Shown here: in pieces, positions 32,502 through 42,122 of the stretch
Numbering within the stretch: the first letter of the stretch is position 1
Layout: each line of letters begins with the position of its first letter
From: DASUAS01 sp963809795
GTDB lineage: Bacteria; Actinomycetota; Acidimicrobiia; IMCC26256; DASPTH01
Reading direction: 5' to 3'
DNA length: 64,000 nucleotides
Assembly (NCBI GenBank): GCA_963809795.1
Contig: CAWELN010000019.1
Location: 62,001-126,000, forward strand
Notes under the pieces: model-generated
What the model was told of the DNA's origin: nothing
The model's database searches: none
What the model saw: the letters and a program-made list of their open reading frames with translations, nothing else
Made by a program: the position numbers and the translations under genes

Positions 32502-33059
32502 GTGGCAGTCATCGACATCGCCGGCTTCGTCGCCGACCTCAAGGACCACGCGGTCGAGCACGGGTTCCACGTCCACGACGAGCGGCACTTCGTCGAGAGC
32601 TACTCGCTGCGCCAGAACTGGGAGGTCGACCTCCACCCCGAGGAGGGGTGTGAGGGACCGGTCGACCTCTACCTCTCGCTCGAGATCGACCCACGGGTGT
32701 TGCTGGGCTTCGAAGACGCGGTGATCGAACGGGCCGACGTCGAGGACCCACCCGACGAGTTCCACTTCCCGCTCAACTTCACCTGGGCGCTGCCGCCACT
32801 GCCGCACGATCCCGACCTGCTGGTCCTGGCCACCGACCTCGCCGGCCGCGGCGGGCCCGACCTCCCGCTGGAGGTGTCGGCCATCGACTCCATCCCCGCC
32901 GCGACCGACGCCCCCGAGCGCTCGCTGCGGATCGTCGCCCACCAGTCGGTGTCGCTGCTCCACATCCGCGACGGCGACGCGGTGTCGTGCGAGGTCCTCG
33001 ACCGGTGCCTCGACGTGAGCCGGTACCTGTTGGAGTGTGCCGGTGACTGGCTCGGCTGA
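32502..33059 (+). CDS. Conserved hypothetical protein (185 aa)
   Basis: A 185-residue acidic protein with no signal peptide or membrane segment. Notable stretches are NWEVDLHPEEGCEGPVDLYL, PDEFHFPLNFTWALPPLPHD and SLRIVAHQSVSLLHIRDGDA. The GTG start at 32502 has a weak GGAGCG-type site and lies 30 nt after rdgB, so it may belong to the same transcript. I do not recognise a family; the alternating strands suggest a compact alpha/beta or beta-rich domain. Confidence 0.75.
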   Translation: MAVIDIAGFVADLKDHAVEHGFHVHDERHFVESYSLRQNWEVDLHPEEGCEGPVDLYLSLEIDPRVLLGFEDAVIERADVEDPPDEFHFPLNFTWALPPLPHDPDLLVLATDLAGRGGPDLPLEVSAIDSIPAATDAPERSLRIVAHQSVSLLHIRDGDAVSCEVLDRCLDVSRYLLECAGDWLG

Positions 33060-33095
33060 TCGTGCTGGCCTCGGCTGAACAGGCATTATGAGATC

Positions 33096-33425
33096 ATGCC
33101 GATGCGGACGGACTGCAAGAACTACGAGAGCCGCACCTACGCCAACGGCGAGGTGGTGCGGAAGTGCCGGGTCGACCTCGCGCCCGAGGCCCCGTGGCGC
33201 TGCCCCGACGACTGCGTCGGGTACGAGCGGCGGATGATCGACGCCGGCTGGCAGGTCGGGTCGCTGTCGGAGGGCTACGTGGCGCCGGAGGCGGAGCCCG
33301 AGGGCCAGGACGTCGCCGCCCTGCTCGACGCCGCCGAGGACATCGTCAACGCCGCCGCCCCCGACATCGTGAGCGAGTTCCAGAAGAAGCCGCGCCGGTT
33401 CGGCAAGCGCAAGAAGCGCAAGTAG
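33096..33425 (+). CDS. Conserved hypothetical protein with N-terminal cysteines and a basic C-terminus
   Basis: A 109-residue protein. Four cysteines (residues 7, 24, 36 and 40) in DCKNYES, KCRVDLAP and WRCPDDCVGYERR could form a metal site. The middle is acidic and the end is very basic (KKPRRFGKRKKRK), suggesting nucleic-acid contact. No function is known to me. A CATTAT box lies 6 nt before the ATG, so the message may be leaderless. Confidence 0.75.
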   Translation: MPMRTDCKNYESRTYANGEVVRKCRVDLAPEAPWRCPDDCVGYERRMIDAGWQVGSLSEGYVAPEAEPEGQDVAALLDAAEDIVNAAAPDIVSEFQKKPRRFGKRKKRK

Positions 33426-33431
33426 CGCGCC

Positions 33432-35108
33432 TCACGACACCACGCCGCCGGGGCGCGCCCCGGTGAGCACATCCCGCTCCTGGGTCACCTCACCCGCGGT
33501 CACCGTGTAGCGGTAGCCCCCCGGCGGCCGCCGGAACCGGGGCCCGCCGTGCGGCAGGTCGGTGACGAACTCCTCCTTGTCCCAATGGAGCTCGTCGAGC
33601 GCGAACACGGTGACGTCGGCGATCGCCCCGGGCCGGAGGACGCCGCGGTCAGGCATGTTGAACGTCGTTGCCTGCCGGCCGGTGAGCTGCCAGATGGCGC
33701 CTTCGAGCGTGAAGTCGCCGCGCTCGCGGACGTGACGGGTGAGGAGCAGGGTCGTGTCGCCGCTGGCACACATCATCTGCAGGTGGGCGCCGGCGTCGCT
33801 GTTCGAGATGATGGCCGCCGGGTGCTGCAGCATCGCGGCGACGCCCTCGACGTCGGCGTTGGTGACGTCCACTCCGACCACACCAGGCTCGAGGTCGTTG
33901 GCGAGCAGCCAGTCGGCCAGGACGTCGGACGAATGGCCACCGCGCTCGGCGACCAGCTCGGCGAGCGTGCGGCCGATCCACGGCGTCAAACTCGGGTCGC
34001 GCACTTCGACCAGGCGGACGCGTTCCGGGAACCGGTGGGGGAACATGGTGCGCTGGGTGCTGTCCCACTCGTTGCGGGCCCGTTGCCGCCAGGCCGGGTC
34101 GGCGAGCATCCGGCGCTTCTCGTCGGAGTCGCCCTGCACGGCCCGGTGCCAGGTCTCCGCCATCCCGTAGAACGACATCCCGCCGTACCAGTTCACGCGG
34201 ACGTCGACGCCCCGCGGCGACACCTGGGGGTACAGCTGCACGCCGCTCGCCTGGAGCTCCCCGATGTGGTCGAGGATCTCGAGGATGCGGGCCGGGCGGT
34301 CGTTGTCGCAGAAGATGCCGTTGAACGTCGACACCAGCCCACGCGGTCCGGTGAGACGGGCGACGCGCTCGACGTCGTCGCGCCACGCACTGGTCTTGAC
34401 GTCGGGGATGAACTCGAGGAACGCGTTCCGGTCGACCAGCACGTCGAAGAGCTCGCCGAGCTCGTCGTCGTCGGCGAGCACGCTCGGTGTCGGTCGCTTG
34501 TGGGCGTCCTCGTCGAACCACGAGGTCGAGAGTCCCAGCGCGCCGGCGCCGAGCGCCTCGTCGAGCACCTCGGCCATCGCGCCGCGCTCGTCGGGTGTCG
34601 CGGCGCGGTCCCAGGCGTCGTCGCCCATGACGAACATCCGGAGGGGAGTGTGACCCACGAGCGTCGCCACGTTCACCGTGCACGGCAGCGCGCGCAGTAC
34701 CTCGAGGTACTCGGGAAACGTCGTCCAGCTCCAGGGCACCGCCTCCGCGAACACCGACGGGGGCATGTCCTCCACGTAGGCGAAGACCACGCTCAGCCCG
34801 TCGCGCTGTTCCGGCCGGAGCGGCGCGAGCGAGAGCGAGCAGTTCCCGATGAGCACCGTGGTCACGCCGTGCTGCGGCATTGGATCACACGTCGGGTCCC
34901 AGAACAGCGTGGGGTCGAAGTGCGTGTGCGAGTCGATGAACCCGGGGGCGACGGTGGCGCCGCCGGCGTCGAGCACCCGCTCGCCTGCGGCGCGCAGGTC
35001 GGGTGCGATCTCGGTGACGACACCCTGGGCAACGCGGACGTCAGCCCGCTTCGCCGGCGCGCCGGTCCCGTCGACGACCTCACCGCCGCGGACGAGGAGC
35101 CCGCTCAC
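33432..35108 (-). CDS. Amidohydrolase, N-acyl-D-amino-acid deacylase-like
   Basis: A 558-residue metal-dependent hydrolase of the D-aminoacylase type. Features in order: LLVRGGEVVDGTGAPAKRAD, metal ligands in FIDSHTHFDPTLFWD, GVTTVLIGNCSLSLAP, a central catalytic barrel with VSTFNGIFCDN, ISNSDAGAHLQMMC, and a C-terminal composite beta domain beginning RGVLRPGAIADVTVF. Family members open cyclic or acyl amide bonds; the substrate is unknown. It is divergent from a second amidohydrolase and opens the catabolic cluster. GTG 35108 is the likely start. Confidence 0.88.
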   Translation of the reverse strand: MSGLLVRGGEVVDGTGAPAKRADVRVAQGVVTEIAPDLRAAGERVLDAGGATVAPGFIDSHTHFDPTLFWDPTCDPMPQHGVTTVLIGNCSLSLAPLRPEQRDGLSVVFAYVEDMPPSVFAEAVPWSWTTFPEYLEVLRALPCTVNVATLVGHTPLRMFVMGDDAWDRAATPDERGAMAEVLDEALGAGALGLSTSWFDEDAHKRPTPSVLADDDELGELFDVLVDRNAFLEFIPDVKTSAWRDDVERVARLTGPRGLVSTFNGIFCDNDRPARILEILDHIGELQASGVQLYPQVSPRGVDVRVNWYGGMSFYGMAETWHRAVQGDSDEKRRMLADPAWRQRARNEWDSTQRTMFPHRFPERVRLVEVRDPSLTPWIGRTLAELVAERGGHSSDVLADWLLANDLEPGVVGVDVTNADVEGVAAMLQHPAAIISNSDAGAHLQMMCASGDTTLLLTRHVRERGDFTLEGAIWQLTGRQATTFNMPDRGVLRPGAIADVTVFALDELHWDKEEFVTDLPHGGPRFRRPPGGYRYTVTAGEVTQERDVLTGARPGGVVS

Positions 35109-35196
35109 TGCGCCGTCCAAATGGTGACCACCACATGCGGTTCTAGCATCCGAAGCGATTCGCACGCGCGGGCGCGACCAACTGGGTGGTGCGGCA

Positions 35197-36399
35197 ATGA
35201 GCGACGTTCTGAGTGATCTGACGATCGGCATGTTCGACTGCGACACGCACTGCTACGAGAAGCGCGACGCGTTCACCAAGTACATGCCGAAGGATCTCCT
35301 CGACCGGTCGATCTTCCCGGTACGGCTGCCGGACGGCAGCGAGACCGTGCTCGCCGACCGCCGCGTGGCGGTGTTCAACAGCGAGCAAGGACTGGGCTTC
35401 GACCTGGCGTACCGCCCCGGCTCACTGAAGGAGATGCTGAAACAGATGGCGTCGGGCAATCCCGACGAGACCTACGAACCGATGCCGATGCGCCCCGAGT
35501 TCCAGGAGCGCGCGGCGCGGATGGAGCTGCTCGAAGAGCAAGGCGTCGACCGCTGCGTGCTCTACCCGTCGACGATGGCGCTGTCGGTCGAGCAGTACGT
35601 GCCCGACACACCGATTGCCTACGCGAACATTCACTCCTTCAATCGCTGGTTCGACGAGACCTGGGACTTCGACGGGGACCGGATCTCGCCCACCGCGCTG
35701 CTCTCGTTCCGCGATCTCGACCGCTCGGTCGCCGAGCTCGAGGACATCCTGGACCGTGGCGCGCGCGTGGTCCTGTTCCCGACCGGGCCCGCGCACGGGC
35801 GCTCACCGGGCGACCCGTACTTCGACCCGATCTGGGCGCGGCTCGAGGAAGCCAACGTGGTCGTCGCGTTCCACATCATGGAGCACTGGTACAACGAGCA
35901 CATCGGTCCGGCGTGGGGCCTCGAGCCGGTGCCGGCACCCTGGCACATGTCGGCGTGGCAGTGGCAGAACACCTATGGAGAGCGGCCGATCGAGGACTCC
36001 CTCTCCGCGCTGATCTTCGACAACGTGTTCGGGCGGTTCCCGGGGCTCATGGTGCTGGCCTCGGAGTTCGGTGCGTCATGGGTGCCCCACTTCGTGCATC
36101 ACATGGACAAGAGCCGGGGGATGGGCCGGAACGGGCCGTGGATCGGCGGGCCGCTGCGCGAACGGCCGAGCGAGATCTTCCGTCGTCATGTGCGGGTGGC
36201 ACCGTACCCGGAGGACGACGTGGTCAAGATCGTGGAGGACCTCGGCCACGCCGACTCGATCGTGATGGGCTCCGACTACCCGCATGCCGAAGGCCTGGCG
36301 ACGCCGGCCGACTTCGCCAAGCTCCTGTCCCCGCTGCCGCCCGCGGACCAACGCAAGATCATGCGCGACAACGCGGAAGCGCTGCTCGGCGCGCGGTGA
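35197..36399 (+). CDS. Amidohydrolase family 2 (ACMSD-like, PF04909) protein
   Basis: A 400-residue TIM-barrel hydrolase or decarboxylase. The N-terminal metal-site position reads FDCDTHCYEKRDAF (Asp/His where family members have D-x-H). Later motifs are VVVAFHIMEHWYNEHIG, LMVLASEFGASWVPHF and SIVMGSDYPHAEG. Members act in aromatic and alicyclic catabolism as decarboxylases or C-C or amide hydrolases. Two related genes (43054-44469 and 58951-60123) occur in the same cluster. Its stop overlaps the acyl-CoA dehydrogenase start, so the two are co-transcribed. Confidence 0.87.
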   Translation: MSDVLSDLTIGMFDCDTHCYEKRDAFTKYMPKDLLDRSIFPVRLPDGSETVLADRRVAVFNSEQGLGFDLAYRPGSLKEMLKQMASGNPDETYEPMPMRPEFQERAARMELLEEQGVDRCVLYPSTMALSVEQYVPDTPIAYANIHSFNRWFDETWDFDGDRISPTALLSFRDLDRSVAELEDILDRGARVVLFPTGPAHGRSPGDPYFDPIWARLEEANVVVAFHIMEHWYNEHIGPAWGLEPVPAPWHMSAWQWQNTYGERPIEDSLSALIFDNVFGRFPGLMVLASEFGASWVPHFVHHMDKSRGMGRNGPWIGGPLRERPSEIFRRHVRVAPYPEDDVVKIVEDLGHADSIVMGSDYPHAEGLATPADFAKLLSPLPPADQRKIMRDNAEALLGAR

Positions 36400-37583
36400 G
36401 CGAGGAGGAGTTCCGCGACCGGGTTGTCGCGTTCCTCGCCGCGCACGCGTACCAGGGCGGCGACGCAGGCTCGGACCCCGAGGCGTGGCGGCGGACCCTC
36501 CACGATCACGGGTTCCTCGGGATCGCGTGGCCCCGGGAGTATGGCGGAGGTGGCCTGACCCAGCGCGAGCAGGTCGTGCTGGCCGAGGAATTCGCGCGTG
36601 CGGGGGTGCCCACCGGCGCGCCGTACGACAACTTCGGGATCAAGATGGTGGGCAACACGCTCCTGCGTTGGGGCACCGAGGAGCAGCGGCGCCGGTTCCT
36701 GCCGCGCATCCTCTCCGGCGCCGACCGCTGGTGCCAGGGCTACTCGGAGCCCGACGCCGGTTCCGACCTGGCCGCGCTCTCGACCCGCGCGGTGCGCCAC
36801 GGCGGCGAGTGGGTGATCGACGGCCAGAAGATCTGGACGTCGCTGGCGGCCGACGCGTCGTGGATCTTCCTGCTCGCCCGGACCGACCCTGCGGCGCGTG
36901 GGCACCGGGGCATCACGTTCCTGCTCTGCCCCATGGACCAGCCCGGTATCGAGGTCCGGCCGATCGACATGCTCAACCACGAGCGCGAGTTCTGCGAGGT
37001 GTACTTCACCGGCGCGCGCACGCCCGTCGACAACGTCGTGGGCGCGGTCGGCGCCGGGTGGTCGGTGGCGATGACGTTGTTGTCGCACGAGCGCGGCGAG
37101 GAGGCCGCGACCAACCCGATCCTCTTTCGCGCCGAGTTCGACCGGCTGGTCGCGCTGGCGCGGGAGTACGGGCGGGACCGCGATCCCATCGTGCGGGACC
37201 GTTTGGCGTGGTGCTTCATGAAGGTCGAGACCATGCGGTACCTCGGCGACCGAATCCTCACGCAGTACCTGCGCGACGGCGAGCTCGGCCCCGCGGCGTC
37301 GATCAGCAAGCTCTACTGGAGCGAGTACCACCAGCGGGTCTCCGAGCTGGCGATGCTGATCCTCGGCCCGCACGGTCTGGTGCCGACGGGCCCGCGCCCG
37401 TCGCGCAATGTCCGCACCGACAGCCCGGGCGCGCCGAACTCGACCGCCTCGTGGGCCAACGTGTTCCTCCTCAACGCACGCGCGGGCACGGTCTACGCGG
37501 GGAGCTCGGAGATCCAGCGCAACATCCTCGCCGAGACCGTGCTCGGCCTCCCGAAGGAGCCGCGGCCGCTCACACCCGGGTGA
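36396..37583 (+). CDS. Acyl-CoA dehydrogenase
   Basis: A 395-residue FAD enzyme that introduces the alpha-beta double bond in acyl-CoA substrates. It shows FLGIAWPREYGGGGLTQREQ, the FAD loop WCQGYSEPDAGSDLAALSTR, WVIDGQKIWTSLA and the C-terminal YAGSSEIQRNILAETVLGLP. Ala occupies the place where MCAD has its catalytic Glu, so the base is probably elsewhere, as in the actinobacterial FadE group. GTG 36396 overlaps the amidohydrolase stop. The 3' end overlaps the convergent hydrolase gene by 14 nt. Confidence 0.92.
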   Translation: MSEEEFRDRVVAFLAAHAYQGGDAGSDPEAWRRTLHDHGFLGIAWPREYGGGGLTQREQVVLAEEFARAGVPTGAPYDNFGIKMVGNTLLRWGTEEQRRRFLPRILSGADRWCQGYSEPDAGSDLAALSTRAVRHGGEWVIDGQKIWTSLAADASWIFLLARTDPAARGHRGITFLLCPMDQPGIEVRPIDMLNHEREFCEVYFTGARTPVDNVVGAVGAGWSVAMTLLSHERGEEAATNPILFRAEFDRLVALAREYGRDRDPIVRDRLAWCFMKVETMRYLGDRILTQYLRDGELGPAASISKLYWSEYHQRVSELAMLILGPHGLVPTGPRPSRNVRTDSPGAPNSTASWANVFLLNARAGTVYAGSSEIQRNILAETVLGLPKEPRPLTPG

Positions 37584-38544
37584 CGGGGAGCCACCCGAGG
37601 AAGCGCGCCCAGAGCTGCGCACGGGTCTCGGCGAAGTTGTGCATGTGCGCCATCCTTGGCACGACGATCACCGTGATGTCGGACGAGCCCGGGTACCCCG
37701 TGGCCTCGGCGTGCGGATCGGCCGAGACGTCGAACTCGCCGAACGCGAGGAAGAGTGGCGATCGGATCCGATCGGCGAACGGCTGGGCGAACCCGGGCGT
37801 CATGCCGTCGATCCCGGCGTTGCGCGGGATGACCGTGTGACACTCCGCCTCGTCGTAGGCGAGCAGGTCGTCGGGCACGTCGGTCACATGGAAGATGCCG
37901 CGGTACTGCTCCCTCGGTGCGCCGTGGTACATCGCCAATTCGTGACCGCCGGACTGCCGCGCGTTCTCCGCGGTGATCCACGCCCGCCGCTCGGCGGCCG
38001 ACAGGCGCTCCCACTCGGGTTGCTCCCGGGTGTTGGCGATCAGCAGGGGAGAGGCGCCGAAGATGCCGATCGCCGGGTAGTCGGCGTACTTGCCCTGCTG
38101 GATCATCGTGATGAACCCACCGAGGGACTGGCCGATGCCGACGATCGTCGGGTCCGCGACTGGGGGCAGCGCGTCGAGGAGCGCGCCCTGCGCCAGCGAG
38201 TCGCGGACGTGCTCGAACACGCCGTGGGCGGCATCCGCCTGCACCTCGAGTCCGATGAAGTCGCCGTCGTCGGGCCGCGAGCTGTCGCCGCCGCCGAGGT
38301 AGTCGCAGGCGACGACGACGACCCCTCGCTCGGCCAGGAACTCGGCCTGGCTGAAGCCGCGGCGCCCCGGAGGGTGCAGGTCCCAGTAGCGGCGGTGGTA
38401 CGTGCCGCCGGGGATGGCGACGACGACGAACGGTCGGGGTGCCAGCTGCTCGGGGCTCGGTGCGACGACCGTCACGCTCACCTCGAGCGGCTCGACGTGG
38501 TGCACCGACGCGGTGACGTCGATCCTGCGATCGCCCCGGATCAT
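37570..38544 (-). CDS. Alpha/beta hydrolase
   Basis: A 324-residue alpha/beta-hydrolase-fold protein. The nucleophile elbow is VGIGQSLGGFIT with the GxSxG serine. The oxyanion region precedes it (FVVVAIPGGTYHRRYWDLH), the acidic residue may be in FLAFGEFDVSADP, and the catalytic His is probably in VPRMAHMHNFAETR. An esterase or ring-opening C-C hydrolase role fits the catabolic setting. ATG 38544 overlaps the stop of the upstream acyl-CoA synthetase gene by 4 nt, so it is the last gene of that minus-strand operon. Confidence 0.85.
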   Translation of the reverse strand: MIRGDRRIDVTASVHHVEPLEVSVTVVAPSPEQLAPRPFVVVAIPGGTYHRRYWDLHPPGRRGFSQAEFLAERGVVVVACDYLGGGDSSRPDDGDFIGLEVQADAAHGVFEHVRDSLAQGALLDALPPVADPTIVGIGQSLGGFITMIQQGKYADYPAIGIFGASPLLIANTREQPEWERLSAAERRAWITAENARQSGGHELAMYHGAPREQYRGIFHVTDVPDDLLAYDEAECHTVIPRNAGIDGMTPGFAQPFADRIRSPLFLAFGEFDVSADPHAEATGYPGSSDITVIVVPRMAHMHNFAETRAQLWARFLGWLPVTRV

Positions 38545-40127
38545 CTCCTGCGCTCCTGCTCCATGCGGCCAGGCTCCATGCGGGCGCGCAACTCGCCCTT
38601 GAGCACCTTGCCGCTCGCGTTGAGCGGCAGCGCGGTGACGAGCTCCACCCGGCGCGGCACCTTGTAGTTCGCGATGTGGGCGCGAGCCCACTCGATCACG
38701 TCGGCGTCGCGCAGCGATGCACCGGAGCGGGGTACGACGAACGCGGCGCCGACCTCGCCCAGGCGGTCGTCCGGGGTGCCGACCACCGCGACCTGCGAGA
38801 TGGCGTCCCACTGCAGCAGGAGGTTCTCGACCTCGGCGGGCGAGACGTTGAAGCCGCCACAGATGTAGATGTCCTTCTTGCGGTCCGAGATGCGCAGGTC
38901 GCCGGCGGGGCTGCGCTCCCCGATGTCGCCGGTGTGGAGCCAGCCGTCGGCGTCGATGACGGCGGCGGTCGCCTCGGGATCCCCGAAGTAGCCACGCATC
39001 ACGTTGAAGCCGCGCACGAGGATCTCCTGGTCCGCTGCGATCGCCACCTCGATGCCGTCGAGCGGGTAGCCGCCGTTCCAGTACGCCACCCGTTCCGGAG
39101 CGTCCTCGGGGCGGGTGATCGAGACCATGGCGGTGCTCTCGGTGAGGCCGTACCCGGTGGTGAGCGACTCGAACGGGAGGTCGGCCCGGATCCGGCGCAA
39201 CAGCTCGGGCGCAACGGTCGACGCCCCCACGAAGCCGATGCGGAGCGAGCGCAGGTCGGTGTCACCGCCACGCGCGTCGAGCAGCGAGGTGAAGAGCGTG
39301 GGTGGCCCGGGCAGCGCCGACACCCGCTCGGTGGCCACCAGCTCGAGGACCCGGTCGACGTCGAGGGTGGCCAGAGGGAGCGCAGCGGCGCCCTGCTGCA
39401 GGCACGCCATCCACCCCGCCTTGTACCCGAAGCAGTGGAAGAACGGGTTGACCACGAGGTAGCGGTCGCCTTCGCGCAGCCCGAACCGCCGCGCCCACAG
39501 GTCGAACGCGCGCAGCGACGCGCCGTGCTCGAGCATCACGCCCTTGGGCCGGCCGGTGGTGCCCGACGTGAAGATCACGTCGGCCACGTCGTCGGGTCCC
39601 AGCGCGTCGATGCGAGCGAGCGCGTCGGCCTCGTCGACGGCGTCACCGGCGGCGAGGAAGTCGTCGAGGGTCGCCTCGTCGTCGTGCGCGCCGGCCAGCA
39701 GCACCGGGTGTTCCAGGCACGGCAGGTCGGGGGCGGCATCGCGCAGGAGGGCGACGTAGTCGGTGTCGAGGAACCCGCGCACGGTGAACAGCGCGACCGC
39801 GCCGGACCGATCGAGGACGTACGCCGCCTCGTCGCCCTTGAAGCGGGTGTTGACCGGCACGAGCCAGGCCCCGGCCCCGAGCGCGCCGAGGGCGGCCACG
39901 ATCCACTCCCACGAGTTCGGTGCCCAGATCGCGACCCGGTCGCCGGGTTCGATGCCCTGTGCGATGGCCCCCCGGGTCGCGCGGCGGGCAAGCGCCGCGA
40001 GCTCGCGGAACGTGAGACGAGTGGTGCCGTCGACGACCGCCTCCGCGTCGCCGTAGCGGGCCGCGGCCCATTGGGCGAGGGCGGGGATCGAGCGGACCCC
40101 ACCGTCGGGCAGGCAGGCATCAGGCAT
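38541..40127 (-). CDS. Acyl-CoA synthetase (AMP-forming), FadD3-like
   Basis: A 528-residue ANL-superfamily ligase that activates a carboxylic acid to its CoA thioester. Motifs are VIFTSGTTGRPKGVMLEHGA (P-loop), TTGYGLTESTAMVS, WLHTGDIGERS, ISDRKKDIYICGGFNVSPAE (hinge) and the catalytic Lys in LNASGKVLKGEL. The overall sequence, including NPFFHCFGYKAGW, resembles the FadD3 group that activates the steroid C/D-ring propionate, but other alicyclic acids are possible. It overlaps both neighbours by 4-8 nt. Confidence 0.9.
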   Translation of the reverse strand: MPDACLPDGGVRSIPALAQWAAARYGDAEAVVDGTTRLTFRELAALARRATRGAIAQGIEPGDRVAIWAPNSWEWIVAALGALGAGAWLVPVNTRFKGDEAAYVLDRSGAVALFTVRGFLDTDYVALLRDAAPDLPCLEHPVLLAGAHDDEATLDDFLAAGDAVDEADALARIDALGPDDVADVIFTSGTTGRPKGVMLEHGASLRAFDLWARRFGLREGDRYLVVNPFFHCFGYKAGWMACLQQGAAALPLATLDVDRVLELVATERVSALPGPPTLFTSLLDARGGDTDLRSLRIGFVGASTVAPELLRRIRADLPFESLTTGYGLTESTAMVSITRPEDAPERVAYWNGGYPLDGIEVAIAADQEILVRGFNVMRGYFGDPEATAAVIDADGWLHTGDIGERSPAGDLRISDRKKDIYICGGFNVSPAEVENLLLQWDAISQVAVVGTPDDRLGEVGAAFVVPRSGASLRDADVIEWARAHIANYKVPRRVELVTALPLNASGKVLKGELRARMEPGRMEQERRR

Positions 40128-41700
40128 GGGTGAGCTCGACCGCGAGCGCGCGCAGCCGCCGGTAGTCGGGCTTCCCCGCGACCGTCCGCGGCAGCGTCTC
40201 GACCGCGAGGAATTGCTTCGGCACCTTGTACCCGGCCAGGTGGTCGCGGGCGTGGTCGCGGAGCGAGTCGTCGATGGCGCACCCCGGTGCCACCTCTACG
40301 AGCGCGGTCACCATCTCGCCCCATCGCGCGTCCGGGATCCCGACCACCGCTGCGTCGAGCACGGCAGGATGATCGCGTAGCACCTGCTCCACCTCTTCCG
40401 GGTACACCTTCTCGCCGCCGGTGTTGATGCACGCGGATCCGCGGCCCAGCAGTTCGATGCTGCCGTCGGCGAGCACCCGGGCGCGATCGCCTGGCGTCGC
40501 GTAGCGGACACCGTCGACCTCGCGGAACATGCGCGCGGTGGCGGCCTCGTCGTGGTGATACCCCAGGGGGAGACGGCCGGCCACGGCCAGCACGCCGTCT
40601 TCGCCGGAACCGGGGACGACGTCGCGACCGTCGTCGGTGAGGACACGTACGTTCTCCTTGGCCGCGAACGTCGTGGGCACCGACGCGCCGTCGCGGGTCG
40701 CGGTCGAGCGCGTGATCATGGCTTCGGACGCGCCGAGCGTGTCGACGATGGTGAGGCCCGGGAGTCGATCGAGCAATGCCCGCTTGGTGGTGGGGGTGAA
40801 GGCCATGCCCGACGACACGATGGCGCGCAGCGACGAGAGATCGAGCGCGCGTACGTGGTCGACGTGGTCGAGCGCGTCGAGGAGCGGACGGGCGAACGTC
40901 TCGCCGACGATGCTCATCACCTCCACGCGTTCACGCGCCACCAGCTGCCACAGTGCCGCCGCATCGAGCCGCTGGTCGTCGCGCAGCACGACGGCGCCGC
41001 CGCCGTTGAGCGTGGCGGTCGCCATCCCGAGCGCGGTGGCGTGCACGAGGGGCGACGCGGGCAGGAGGGTCGCGGCGCGCTTGCCGGCCCGCATGGCGCC
41101 CGCGGGGTCGGGCGGCTCGGTGCCCGGGCGGGCCGCCTCCCAGCCCTGTCGGTAGTAGTCGTCGACCCGCCAGACGACGCCCTTCGGACGGCCGGTCGTG
41201 CCACCGGTGTAGAGGAACAGGCGGTCGTCGCCGGAGGGCGGCCGATCCCGGGGTGCCGGTCCGGCGGGTGCCGTTGCGAGCTGCGTCTCGTAGTCGCCGT
41301 CGACGGCCAGGAGCAACGCCGGCCGCGGGCCACCGGCGACGGCGGCCGCCTCGGTCATCGTGTCGGTGGTACCGGCATGGAAGACGACCGCGCGGGCGTC
41401 GCAGTCGGCGAGCACGTACGCCAGCTCCCCGGCGACGTACTGGTAGTTGAGGTTCACCGGCGCGGCGCCCAGTTTCAGCGCGCCGAAGAACGCCTCCAGG
41501 TACTCGGGCCGGTTGGTCAACGAGATGGCGACCGCGTCGCCCGGACCGATCCCGTGCGCCGCCAGCACCTGCGCGAGGCGCTCGGCGCGCTGGTCGAGCG
41601 CGGCGAACGTCAGGCGCCGGCCGCCGCATACCACCGCCACACGATCGGGTACCTCGCGCGCGAGCGTCTCCCACGTGGTCGCGTAGTTCCAGCCGGTCAT
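40120..41700 (-). CDS. Acyl-CoA synthetase (AMP-forming), FadD19-like group
   Basis: A 526-residue acid-CoA ligase. The P-loop is LFLYTGGTTGRPKGVVW, with Gly in place of the usual Ser as in actinobacterial sterol side-chain CoA ligases. VDTLGASEAMITRS, IELLGRGSACINTGGEKVYP and the terminal lysine motif TVAGKPDYRRL follow. The likely substrate is a bulky or branched acid. It overlaps the FadD3-like gene by 8 nt and the thioesterase gene by 4 nt. Two CoA ligases in tandem suggest two activation steps or two entry substrates. Confidence 0.9.
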   Translation of the reverse strand: MTGWNYATTWETLAREVPDRVAVVCGGRRLTFAALDQRAERLAQVLAAHGIGPGDAVAISLTNRPEYLEAFFGALKLGAAPVNLNYQYVAGELAYVLADCDARAVVFHAGTTDTMTEAAAVAGGPRPALLLAVDGDYETQLATAPAGPAPRDRPPSGDDRLFLYTGGTTGRPKGVVWRVDDYYRQGWEAARPGTEPPDPAGAMRAGKRAATLLPASPLVHATALGMATATLNGGGAVVLRDDQRLDAAALWQLVARERVEVMSIVGETFARPLLDALDHVDHVRALDLSSLRAIVSSGMAFTPTTKRALLDRLPGLTIVDTLGASEAMITRSTATRDGASVPTTFAAKENVRVLTDDGRDVVPGSGEDGVLAVAGRLPLGYHHDEAATARMFREVDGVRYATPGDRARVLADGSIELLGRGSACINTGGEKVYPEEVEQVLRDHPAVLDAAVVGIPDARWGEMVTALVEVAPGCAIDDSLRDHARDHLAGYKVPKQFLAVETLPRTVAGKPDYRRLRALAVELTHA

Positions 41701-42122
41701 GGGTCCACCGGCCCGGACACCTTGACCACGACCAGGCCGCTGGCCACCGCGGCGCCGTGGTCGTCGCGCACGTCGACGGTCACCGAGCGGAGCGTGCGCC
41801 GCGGGCCGTCGCACGCGGCGTCGGCGACGAGATGGCCGCGCGCGGGGCCGGTGTAGTTGATCGTCATCGACACCGTGACGACCTGCGTGCCCGCGGCGAA
41901 GTCGCCGACGGTGATGGCGGCGGCGTTGGCCACGGTGTCGACCAGGGTGGCGACCACGCCGCCGTGCATCGAGCCGATGCCGTTGGAGAGCGCCTCGGCG
42001 TCGTCGACCTCCATGCGGACGCCGGTGTCGTCCCACCGGCTGACGACGAAGCCGCACAACCGGTTGAAGGGGATGCGCTCCTGCCAGTGGCGGCGCAGCT
42101 GGTCCACCGACACGCCGCTCAC
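41697..42122 (-). CDS. PaaI-family hotdog thioesterase
   Basis: A 141-residue hotdog-fold protein. The signature is NGIGSMHGGVVATLVDTVAN with the active-site HGG motif, and VSMTINYTGPARGHLVADA forms the central strands. Such enzymes hydrolyse CoA thioesters formed in excess during aromatic or alicyclic catabolism. The GTG start at 42122 overlaps the SDR stop and its own stop overlaps the CoA ligase start, so it is embedded in a tightly coupled operon. Confidence 0.9.
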   Translation of the reverse strand: MSGVSVDQLRRHWQERIPFNRLCGFVVSRWDDTGVRMEVDDAEALSNGIGSMHGGVVATLVDTVANAAAITVGDFAAGTQVVTVSMTINYTGPARGHLVADAACDGPRRTLRSVTVDVRDDHGAAVASGLVVVKVSGPVDP